DNA from: Burkholderiales bacterium
GTDB lineage: Bacteria; Pseudomonadota; Gammaproteobacteria; Burkholderiales; Usitatibacteraceae
Direction of reading: 5' to 3'
DNA length: 48,666 nt
Assembly: GCA_026125445.1 (NCBI GenBank)
Contig: JAHCLE010000005.1
Coordinates: 1-48,666 of the forward strand
The position numbers and the translations under genes are program-made. This document shows positions 42,167 to 48,666 of the stretch, in pieces. A model generated the notes under the pieces. That model made no database searches, was not told the DNA's origin, and saw nothing but the letters and a program-made list of their open reading frames with translations. Within the stretch, counting starts at the first letter, position 1. Each line of letters starts with the position of its first letter.

Positions 42167-43879
42167 TCAGTCCTCGCGCGTGACGCGCAGGACTTCCTCC
42201 ACGGTGGTGACGCCGGCCACGGCCTTGCGCAACCCGTTCTCGAACATCGACTCCATCCCCTCCTCCACGGCGGCCGCGCGCAGGTCGGTCGAATTGGCGT
42301 GACGCATGACGAGGGAGCGGATGCGGTCGGTCATGGGCATCATCTCCATGATCCCGAGCCGCCCGTGGTAGCCGGTGCCGCTGCAGTGCTCGCAGCCCAC
42401 GGGATGGTAGAGCGTGACCTCGCCTGTGCCGGCGAAGCGCTCGAGCCCCATCTGGCCGACCACCTCGGGCAGGGCCCGGTAGGGCTTGCGGCAGCGGGCG
42501 CAGAGCGAGCGCACGAGGCGCTGGGCCAGGATGCCCACGACGGTGGAGGTGAGGAGGTAGTCCTCCACGCCCATGTCGAGGAGGCGGTTCACGGTGGAGG
42601 GCGCGTCGTTGGTGTGCACCGTCGAGAGGACGAGGTGGCCCGTGAGCGCCGACTGGACGGCGATCTCGGCGGTCTCCAGGTCGCGGATCTCGCCGATCAT
42701 GATCACGTCCGGGTCCTGGCGCACGATCGAGCGCAGGGCGTTCGCGAAGTTGAGGTTGATCTGCGGGCGCACCTGGATCTGGTTGATGCCCGGCATCTGG
42801 TACTCGACCGGGTCCTCGACGGTGAGGATCTTCACGTCGGGCTGGTTGAGCCGGTCGAGCGCGGTGTACAGGGTGGTGGTCTTGCCGCTGCCGGTGGGGC
42901 CGGTGACGAGCAGGATCCCGTGCGGCTGGTTGAGGGCCTCCAGGAAGGTCTCGAGCACCCTTCCGTCGAAGCCCAGCGAGGCGAAATCGAGGGGGACGCC
43001 GCCCTTGTCGAGGATGCGCATCACCACGCTCTCGCCGTGCATCGTGGGCACCGTCGAGACGCGTAGGTCGATCTCCTTTCCCTGGACGCGCAGCTTGATG
43101 CGCCCGTCCTGCGGCAGGCGCCTCTCCGCGATGTCGAGGTTGGCCATGATCTTCACGCGCGAGATGACCGCGGCCGACAGCCGGCGCGGGGGCGACTCCA
43201 CCTCGTTCAGGACGCCGTCGATGCGGTAGCGCACGGCGAGGCGGTTCTCGAAGGGCTCGATATGGATGTCGGAGGCGCGCGATTCCAGCGCGTGCGTGAT
43301 GAGCAGGTTCACGAGCCGGATCACCGGCGCCTCGGAGGCGAGGTCCTTCAGGTGCTCGATGTCCCCGAGGTCCTGCTCCTCGTCGCGCGTGGCGATGTCG
43401 TCGACGATCTGGCCCATGGACGACTTCCCGGCGCCGTAGAGACGCTCGAGCCCGGACTCGAGCTCGGTCGACACGGCGAGCAGCGGCAGCACCCGCTTGC
43501 CGCTCGCCATCTCTATGGCGCGGACCGTGAAGGCGTCTGCCGGGTCGGCCATCGCCACCACGAGCCCCTCGTCCGTCTCGCGAAGCGGCAGCGCCCTGGC
43601 GTCGCGCAGGAAGCGGTCCGAGACACGCTCCTCGAGCAGCGGCAACTCGGGGTACTCGGCCGCCGTGGCCACCGCGATGCCCAGGCGTTCGGAGAGGGCG
43701 TCGGCGAGGTCGCGCGCCGACACCAGGCCGAGCCGGTTCAGGATGACGCCGATCTTCTCGCGCGTCTCCCCTTCCTGCAGGCGAAGGGCGCGATCGAGGT
43801 TGGCGGCGTCGAGCTTGCCGCGGGCGATGAGGATCTCGCCCAGGCGGCGTGGCTGGCTCTCGGCGGGCAGGGCGGACAT
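42167..43879 (-). CDS. gspE: Type II secretion ATPase GspE
   Basis: A 570-residue hexameric ATPase that drives the pseudopilus. An N-terminal GspE_N region (ILIARGKLDAANLDRALRLQ) is followed by the ATPase with Walker A GPTGSGKTT (Lys333), an Asp box region IGEIRDLETAEIA, a His box STVHTNDAPSTVNRL and a four-Cys zinc site (CARC ... CEHC). It is the first gene of the operon. No Shine-Dalgarno precedes the ATG; six C residues lie directly before it and a perfect TATAAT 9 bases upstream. Confidence 0.96.
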   Translation of the reverse strand: MSALPAESQPRRLGEILIARGKLDAANLDRALRLQEGETREKIGVILNRLGLVSARDLADALSERLGIAVATAAEYPELPLLEERVSDRFLRDARALPLRETDEGLVVAMADPADAFTVRAIEMASGKRVLPLLAVSTELESGLERLYGAGKSSMGQIVDDIATRDEEQDLGDIEHLKDLASEAPVIRLVNLLITHALESRASDIHIEPFENRLAVRYRIDGVLNEVESPPRRLSAAVISRVKIMANLDIAERRLPQDGRIKLRVQGKEIDLRVSTVPTMHGESVVMRILDKGGVPLDFASLGFDGRVLETFLEALNQPHGILLVTGPTGSGKTTTLYTALDRLNQPDVKILTVEDPVEYQMPGINQIQVRPQINLNFANALRSIVRQDPDVIMIGEIRDLETAEIAVQSALTGHLVLSTVHTNDAPSTVNRLLDMGVEDYLLTSTVVGILAQRLVRSLCARCRKPYRALPEVVGQMGLERFAGTGEVTLYHPVGCEHCSGTGYHGRLGIMEMMPMTDRIRSLVMRHANSTDLRAAAVEEGMESMFENGLRKAVAGVTTVEEVLRVTRED

Positions 43880-43888
43880 GGGGGGAAA

Positions 43889-43894
43889 ATTATA
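43889..43894 (-). promoter_or_regulatory. Consensus -10 of the type II secretion operon
   Basis: TATAAT on the minus strand, 9 bases before the gspE ATG. A start at the usual distance leaves a 2-3 base leader, so gspE would be translated almost leaderless. No clear -35. Confidence 0.55.
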
Positions 43895-43956
43895 GCCCAG
43901 GCGGCACTTCGGCCCCGTGGGACAGCGCGCGAAGCGAAGCGGTTCCCTGCCGCGCC

Positions 43957-44832
43957 TCAGCGCTCGCCCATCGCGGCGAAGCAATCGTCGAGCTGGGATT
44001 GCCAGGCGCCGGGCGCGAAACCGAAGGCGGCGGCGAACTTGTCGTGCGAGAGCACCGAGTAGCGCGGCCGGCGCGCCGGCGTCGGGTACTGCTCGGTCGG
44101 GATGGGCACGACCCGGGGGGCACGGAAGCCCGGCCGCGCGGCCGCGCGCGCGAAGATGGCCCGCGCGAAGCCGGCCCAGGTGGTCTCGCCCGCCGCCGAG
44201 AGGTGGTAGATCCCGGAGGCCACGCCGGACGCCGGGATGGCGCGAAGCGCCCGCGCCGTGGCCGCGGCGAGGAAGAGGCTGGACGTGGGTGCCCCGCGCT
44301 GGTCGTCGACCACGCGCAGCTCGTCCCGCGTGGCCGCGAGCGCGAGCATGGTGGCGAGGAAGTTGCGGCCGCGCGGCCCGTAGACCCAGCTGGTTCGGAA
44401 CACGAGGCGCTTGCAGCCGCTTTCGGCGATCTCCCGCTCGCCCGAGAGCTTCGAGCGCCCGTAGGCGTTCAGGGGCGCGACGGGATCGTCCTCGCGGTAG
44501 GGGCGGCGCGCGGTGCCGTCGAAGACGTAGTCGGTGGAGTAATGCACGAGGACGGCGTCCAGGCGCCGGGCCTCGCGGGCCAGGATCCCGGGCGCGCGGC
44601 CGTTCACGGCCTCGGCCAGCTCCGGCTCCGATTCGGCCTTGTCGACGGCCGTGTAGGCGGCTGCGTTCACGATGAGCCCCGGGGCGAGCGAGCGGCAGGC
44701 GGCTTCCACCGCGCTTGCGTCGGCGAGGTCGAGCGCGGCACGGTCGAGGGCGTGCACCTCCCCGAGGGCCGCGAGCGTGCGCGCGAGCTCGAAGCCCACC
44801 TGGCCCCCGGCGCCGGTGAGGAGGATGCGCAT
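43957..44832 (-). CDS. rfbD: dTDP-4-dehydrorhamnose reductase
   Basis: A 291-residue NAD(P)H-dependent reductase for the last step to dTDP-L-rhamnose. The Rossmann loop is LLTGAGGQVGFEL. It also has VNAAAYTAVDKAE, the catalytic region STDYVFDG and YGRSKLSGE (Tyr and Lys), and FRTSWVYGPRG. Length is normal. The ATG overlaps the rfbC TGA by one base (TGATG). Last gene of the rhamnose operon. Confidence 0.96.
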   Translation of the reverse strand: MRILLTGAGGQVGFELARTLAALGEVHALDRAALDLADASAVEAACRSLAPGLIVNAAAYTAVDKAESEPELAEAVNGRAPGILAREARRLDAVLVHYSTDYVFDGTARRPYREDDPVAPLNAYGRSKLSGEREIAESGCKRLVFRTSWVYGPRGRNFLATMLALAATRDELRVVDDQRGAPTSSLFLAAATARALRAIPASGVASGIYHLSAAGETTWAGFARAIFARAAARPGFRAPRVVPIPTEQYPTPARRPRYSVLSHDKFAAAFGFAPGAWQSQLDDCFAAMGER

Positions 44833-45377
44833 CAGGCGAAGGTCTCGGCGCGCGCGAGCGGCGTGCCGTTGGCGTCGCCGGGCTTGAGGATGGGCTCGCC
44901 CTGGAGCGGCCAGGGGATGGCGAGCGCAGGGTCGTTCCACAGGAGCGAGCGCTCGTGCTCGGGCGCGTAGTAGTCCGTCGTCTTGTACAGGAACTCGGCG
45001 CCGTCGGAGACCACCACGAAGCCGTGCGCGAAACCCACCGGCACCCAGAGCATGCGCCGGTTGGCGGCCGAAAGCGTCACCCCCACCCACTTCCCGAAGG
45101 TCGGCGAGGACCGGCGCAGGTCGACGGCCACGTCCCACACCTCCCCGGCGACCACGCGCACGAGCTTTCCCTGCGGCTGCCTCACCTGGTAGTGCAGGCC
45201 GCGCAGGACGTTCCGCGCCGAGCGCGAATGGTTGTCCTGCACGAAGCCGGGATCCTCGCCCGTCGCCTCGCGGAAGGCCCTGCGGTTGTAGGACTCGAAG
45301 AAGAACCCGCGCTCGTCGCCGAAGACGCGCGGCTCGAGGATCACGAGGCCCGGGATGTCGGTGGCGATCGCCTTCAT
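44832..45377 (-). CDS. rfbC: dTDP-4-dehydrorhamnose 3,5-epimerase
   Basis: A 181-residue cupin-fold epimerase. It shows GFFFESYNRRAF, FVQDNHSRSARNVLRGLHYQ with the catalytic His, VAVDLRRSSPTFGKW and PVGFAHGFVVVSDGAEFLYK. Normal length. It lies 37 bases after rfbA and overlaps rfbD. Confidence 0.97.
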   Translation of the reverse strand: MKAIATDIPGLVILEPRVFGDERGFFFESYNRRAFREATGEDPGFVQDNHSRSARNVLRGLHYQVRQPQGKLVRVVAGEVWDVAVDLRRSSPTFGKWVGVTLSAANRRMLWVPVGFAHGFVVVSDGAEFLYKTTDYYAPEHERSLLWNDPALAIPWPLQGEPILKPGDANGTPLARAETFA

Positions 45378-45414
45378 GGACTTTTCATCGTGTGGAGCCC
45401 TTCCCCGGCCGCGC

Positions 45415-46293
45415 CTAGAAGACGCGGTCGCGCAGCATCTCGAGGAGGTAGCGGCCGTAGGCGTTCTTCTTCATCGGGTGCGCGAGGCGCTCGACCTGCC
45501 CCGCGTCGATCCAGCCCTGGCGCCAGGCGATCTCCTCGGGGCAGGCCACCTTGAGCCCCTGCCGGCGCTCGATCGTCTCGATGAACTGCGCGGCCTCCAG
45601 CAGGCTCTCGTGGGTGCCGGTATCGAGCCAGGCGGTGCCGCGCCCCATCACCTCCACGGCGAGCTCGCCCGCCTCCAGGTAATGGCGGTTCACGTCCGTG
45701 ATCTCGAGCTCGCCCCGGGCGGAGGGCTTCATCGAGGCCGCGACGTCGAGGACGCGGTTGTCGTAGAAGTAGAGCCCCGTCACCGCGTAGCGGGATTTCG
45801 GCGCCTTCGGCTTCTCCTCGATCGACACCGCGCGTCCCTCGCCGTCGAACTCGACGACGCCGTAGCGCTCCGGATCGGTCACCGGGTAGGCGAACACGGT
45901 GGCGCCCGCGCGCTTCCTGGCCGCCTTCGCCAGCTGGGCCGTGAGGTCGTGGCCGTAGAAGATGTTGTCTCCCAGCACCAGGCAGCTCGCGTCGCGGCCG
46001 ACGAACTCGCGCCCGATGATGAACGCCTGCGCGAGCCCCTCCGGCCGCGGCTGCACGGCGTAGCTCAGCGCGAGGCCCCACGCCTTCCCGTCGCCCAGCA
46101 GCTCGGCGAAGCGCGGGGTGTCCTGCGGCGTGGAGATCACGAGGATGTCGCGGATGCCCGCCAGCATGAGCGTGGAGAGCGGGTAGTACACCATCGGCTT
46201 GTCGTAGACCGGCAGCAGCTGCTTCGAGACCACCTGCGTCACCGGGTAGAGCCGGGTGCCGGAGCCCCCGGCCAGGATGATCCCCTTCCTCAT
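45415..46293 (-). CDS. rfbA: Glucose-1-phosphate thymidylyltransferase
   Basis: A 292-residue nucleotidyltransferase making dTDP-glucose. The signature is [20 protein letters not shown], followed by [28 protein letters not shown] and [20 protein letters not shown] are also typical. Normal length. The ATG overlaps the rfbB TGA (ATGA). Confidence 0.97.
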   Translation of the reverse strand: MRKGIILAGGSGTRLYPVTQVVSKQLLPVYDKPMVYYPLSTLMLAGIRDILVISTPQDTPRFAELLGDGKAWGLALSYAVQPRPEGLAQAFIIGREFVGRDASCLVLGDNIFYGHDLTAQLAKAARKRAGATVFAYPVTDPERYGVVEFDGEGRAVSIEEKPKAPKSRYAVTGLYFYDNRVLDVAASMKPSARGELEITDVNRHYLEAGELAVEVMGRGTAWLDTGTHESLLEAAQFIETIERRQGLKVACPEEIAWRQGWIDAGQVERLAHPMKKNAYGRYLLEMLRDRVF

Positions 46294-47357
46294 CGCGGCA
46301 CCCTCTTCTCGTAGTTCCTCTCGATCCAGCGGCGGTACTCCCCGCTCCTCACCTGCGCCACCCACTCGGCGTTGGCAAGGTACCAGCGCAGCGTGCGCGC
46401 GAGCCCGCTCGCAAAGCTCTCGCGCGGCGACCACCCGAGCTCGTCGCGGATCTTGCGCGCGTCGATCGCGTAGCGGCGGTCGTGGCCCGGGCGGTCGGCG
46501 ACGAAGGCAACCAGGTCCCGATAACCGCCATCCCGGGGCCGCAGCGCCTGCAGCGCGTCGCAGAGGGCGTGCACCACCTCGAGGTTGCGCTTCTCGGCGT
46601 TGCCGCCCACGTTGTAGACCTCGCCCGGCCTGCCGCGCGCGAGCACGGTCCGGATGGCCTCGCAATGGTCGCCCACGAAGAGCCAGTCGCGCACCTGCCC
46701 GCCGTCGCCGTACACCGGCAGGGGCTTGCCCTCCAGCGCGTTGGCGATCATGAGCGGGATGAGCTTCTCGGGGAACTGGAAGGGGCCGTAGTTGTTGGAG
46801 CAGTTCGTGGTGAGGACCGGCAGGCCGTAGGTGTGGTGCCAGGCGCGCACGAGGTGGTCGCTCGCCGCCTTGGAGGCCGAGTAGGGGCTGTTGGGCGCGT
46901 ACGCCGTCGACTCGGAGAAGGCGGGGTCCGTCTCGGCCAGCGTGCCGTAGACCTCGTCGGTGGACACGTGCAGGAAGCGGAAGGCCTCGCGCTCCCCCGA
47001 TGGCAGCGACTGCCAGTGGCCGCGGGCGGCCTCCAGCAGGCGGAAGGTACCCACCACGTTGGTCTGGATGAAGTCGCCGGGGCCGTGGATCGAGCGGTCG
47101 ACGTGGCTCTCGGCGGCGAAGTGCACGATGGCGCGCGGACGATGCGTGGCGAGCAGCGACTCGACGGCCGCCTGGTCGGCGATGTCGCCCTGCACGAAGT
47201 GGTGGCGCGGGTCGGCGGAGACCGAGGCGAGGTTGGCGAGGTTGCCGGCGTAGGTGAGCTTGTCGAGGTTCACCACGGGCTCGCCTCCCGCGGAGAGCCA
47301 GTCCAGCACGAAATTGGCGCCGATGAAACCTGCGCCGCCGGTCACGAGGATGGTCAT
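46290..47357 (-). CDS. rfbB: dTDP-glucose 4,6-dehydratase
   Basis: A 355-residue short-chain dehydrogenase-type enzyme. The NAD loop is [12 protein letters not shown] (Gly7, Gly10, Gly13). [19 protein letters not shown] and [15 protein letters not shown] carry the substrate and Tyr/Lys catalytic residues. [20 protein letters not shown] is diagnostic for RfbB. The ATG overlaps the upstream glycosyltransferase TGA. Confidence 0.97.
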   Translation of the reverse strand: MTILVTGGAGFIGANFVLDWLSAGGEPVVNLDKLTYAGNLANLASVSADPRHHFVQGDIADQAAVESLLATHRPRAIVHFAAESHVDRSIHGPGDFIQTNVVGTFRLLEAARGHWQSLPSGEREAFRFLHVSTDEVYGTLAETDPAFSESTAYAPNSPYSASKAASDHLVRAWHHTYGLPVLTTNCSNNYGPFQFPEKLIPLMIANALEGKPLPVYGDGGQVRDWLFVGDHCEAIRTVLARGRPGEVYNVGGNAEKRNLEVVHALCDALQALRPRDGGYRDLVAFVADRPGHDRRYAIDARKIRDELGWSPRESFASGLARTLRWYLANAEWVAQVRSGEYRRWIERNYEKRVPR

Positions 47358-48121
47358 CGCCCCGCCTTCTGAAGCTCGATGAGCTTGAGGTACTTGTGGA
47401 AGGTGTTGTTGCAGCCGATCACCACGTGCGCGAAGCCGGGGCCGCCGTCGAGGAAGCCCAGCTTGAGGACGTAGAACTTGAGGAACCGGACGAGCGGATT
47501 GACGAGGAGCTTCGCGTAGCCCGCGCGCACGCCCTGGCGGTAGAGCGCCTCGGCGTGCAGCGTCGTGTACCGGTTCTGCTTGGCCATGTAGGTGGCCACG
47601 TCCTCGGCGGAATCGTGGAGCAGGTCGCCATCGAGCCGGCCGACCTCGGTGGTCGTGAGCACCGCTTCGTGCACCTCGTCGTTCGACCAGCTCGCGTGGG
47701 CGCGGTGGAACATGCGCAGGCTCCAGTCCGGGTAGCCCTCGCCGTGCGAGAGCCAGGCCCCGAGGAAGCGGTTGCGGCGCGCCATCCGCCAGGCCTTGAA
47801 GCGGCCGCCGGAGAGCGCCTCGCGGATCGACTGCGCGAGGCGCGGCGTCACCCGCTCGTCCACGTCCAGGCACAGCACCCATTCGTTGCGCGCCTGCGAG
47901 ACGGCGAACTGCTTCTGGCGGCCGAAGCCGAGCCACTCCTTGCGGATCACCCGCGCGCCGGCCGACTCCGCGAGCCGGACAGTGCCATCGGTGCTTCCGG
48001 AATCGACGACCAGCACCTCGTCGGCGAAGCCCACGCTCGCGAGGAGCTCGCCGAGCTGCGACTCGGCATTGAGCGCGATCACGGCGACGGTGAGGGGGAG
48101 CTTCTCGGGGTCGGGGGCCAC
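47354..48121 (-). CDS. Glycosyltransferase family 2, LPS-core WaaE-like
   Basis: A 255-residue enzyme of the WaaE/KdtX type. The GT-A signs are [30 protein letters not shown] and [31 protein letters not shown] is typical of LPS-core glucosyltransferases. The GTG start at 48121 was chosen because no in-frame ATG lies near; no Shine-Dalgarno is seen. It is first in the operon with rfbBACD and divergent from waaC, in keeping with LPS core or O-chain synthesis. Confidence 0.88.
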   Translation of the reverse strand: MAPDPEKLPLTVAVIALNAESQLGELLASVGFADEVLVVDSGSTDGTVRLAESAGARVIRKEWLGFGRQKQFAVSQARNEWVLCLDVDERVTPRLAQSIREALSGGRFKAWRMARRNRFLGAWLSHGEGYPDWSLRMFHRAHASWSNDEVHEAVLTTTEVGRLDGDLLHDSAEDVATYMAKQNRYTTLHAEALYRQGVRAGYAKLLVNPLVRFLKFYVLKLGFLDGGPGFAHVVIGCNNTFHKYLKLIELQKAGR

Positions 48122-48151
48122 GGGGCGGCGGGGGCGGGGCGTGAGGCGGGC

Positions 48152-48157
48152 ATTTTA
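48152..48157 (-). promoter_or_regulatory. -10-like hexamer of the rfb operon
   Basis: TAAAAT within GCGGTAAAAT on the minus strand, about 30 bases before the GTG start. It lies 5 bases from the opposing hexamer of waaC, so the two promoters overlap. Confidence 0.4.
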
Positions 48158-48162
48158 CCGCT

Positions 48163-48168
48163 TAGAAT
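48163..48168 (+). promoter_or_regulatory. -10-like hexamer of waaC
   Basis: TAGAAT only 5 bases before the waaC ATG, which predicts a leaderless message starting at or next to the ATG. No Shine-Dalgarno is present. Confidence 0.4.
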
Positions 48169-48173
48169 GCGCC

Positions 48174-48666
48174 ATGCCCGCGCCGCGCGCCCTGTTCGTG
48201 AAGCTCTCGTCGCTCGGCGACGTGATCCACCACTTCCCGGCCGTCTCCGACCTGCGCGCGCGCCGGCCCGAGATCGCGATCGACTGGGCCGTCGAGGAGG
48301 CCTACGCCCCGCTCGTGCGCCTGCACCCCGCGGTCGCGACGGCGATCCCGATGGCGTTGCGGCGCCTGAAGAAGGGACTCGTCTCGCCCTCGGCGTGGGG
48401 GGCGCTCGCCGGGGCGCGCCGCGCGCTGCGCGCGCAGCGCTACGACTGGATCGTCGACACCCAGGGGCTCCTGAAGAGCGTCGCGGTGGCGCGCATGGCC
48501 CGCGGGCCCGTCTTCGGCTACGACCGTCGCAGCGTCCGCGAACGCTCCGCGGCGCGCTTCTACGACCAGGCGCTCGCGGTCCCCCGCAACCTGCACGCGG
48601 TCGAGCGCAACCGCCGCCTCGTGGGAGCCGTGTTCGGCTACGAGCCCGGGGGGCCGCCCGACTACG
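48174..48666 (+). CDS. waaC: LPS heptosyltransferase I, N-terminal part
   Basis: The first 164 codons are in the window and the gene runs off the end. The N-terminus reads ALFVKLSSLGDVIHHFPAVS, the hallmark of heptosyltransferases, followed by IDWAVEEAYAPLVRLHP and YDWIVDTQGLLKSVAVARMA, closest to WaaC. It adds the first L-glycero-D-manno-heptose to Kdo of the LPS core on the inner face of the inner membrane. It is divergent from the WaaE-like glycosyltransferase. The C-terminal nucleotide-binding half is not seen. Confidence 0.9.
   Translation, partial: MPAPRALFVKLSSLGDVIHHFPAVSDLRARRPEIAIDWAVEEAYAPLVRLHPAVATAIPMALRRLKKGLVSPSAWGALAGARRALRAQRYDWIVDTQGLLKSVAVARMARGPVFGYDRRSVRERSAARFYDQALAVPRNLHAVERNRRLVGAVFGYEPGGPPDY

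Overview
This window comes from a high-GC Gram-negative bacterium, almost certainly a betaproteobacterium. The evidence is the proteobacterial ATP-grasp type of glutamate-cysteine ligase followed directly by gshB, the yqgE-ruvX pair, a free-standing mpl, a 1284-residue FAD/Fe-S fusion oxidoreductase of a kind typical of betaproteobacteria, a full type II secretion operon and LPS genes (waaC, rfbBACD). The genus cannot be named from sequence alone. Coding density is very high, gene-free gaps never exceed 300 bases, and I saw no tRNA, rRNA, CRISPR array or insertion sequence.

Layout. 1-5867: ruvX (cut by the window edge) and yqgE, a DNA photolyase, a small secreted protein, a LysR regulator and a secreted S9 peptidase. 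6008-11990: a TonB-like protein and a tightly overlapping operon (DUF486 membrane protein, mpl, phzF-like, yqiA-like esterase, RNB ribonuclease). 12140-14394: gshA-gshB. 14391-20304: an operon of the FAD/Fe-S oxidoreductase, a HIT protein and an uncharacterised 536-residue protein. 20387-20785: a YqaA-like membrane protein. 20913-32235: an accessory-looking block with a SEC-C/TPR/glycosyltransferase-like protein, an operon of periplasmic parvulin, lone ABC-2 permease and two different SPINDLY/OGT-type (GT41-like) glycosyltransferases, then a Ser/Thr-rich secreted protein with four tandem repeats of about 104 residues and a second exported protein. 32363-43879: a lipoprotein and the type II secretion operon (gspE-F-G-H-I-J-K-L-M-C-D). 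43957-48666: dTDP-rhamnose synthesis (rfbB-A-C-D) led by a WaaE-like glycosyltransferase, divergent from waaC, which runs off the window.

How it fits together. The right half is largely about building the cell surface: type II secretion, LPS core and rhamnose precursor, and the block at 20.9-32.2 kb. My main candidate for an undescribed system is that block, read as a protein glycosylation and surface-display locus with the repeat protein as the likely substrate. This is inferred from gene content and order. Two architectural themes stand out. Three of the four convergent gene pairs end on a shared CTAG (both TAG stops overlapping on opposite strands). Several first genes of transcription units have a TATAAT-like hexamer only 5-9 bases before the ATG and no Shine-Dalgarno, which suggests leaderless mRNAs, whereas most genes for exported proteins carry clear Shine-Dalgarno sites.
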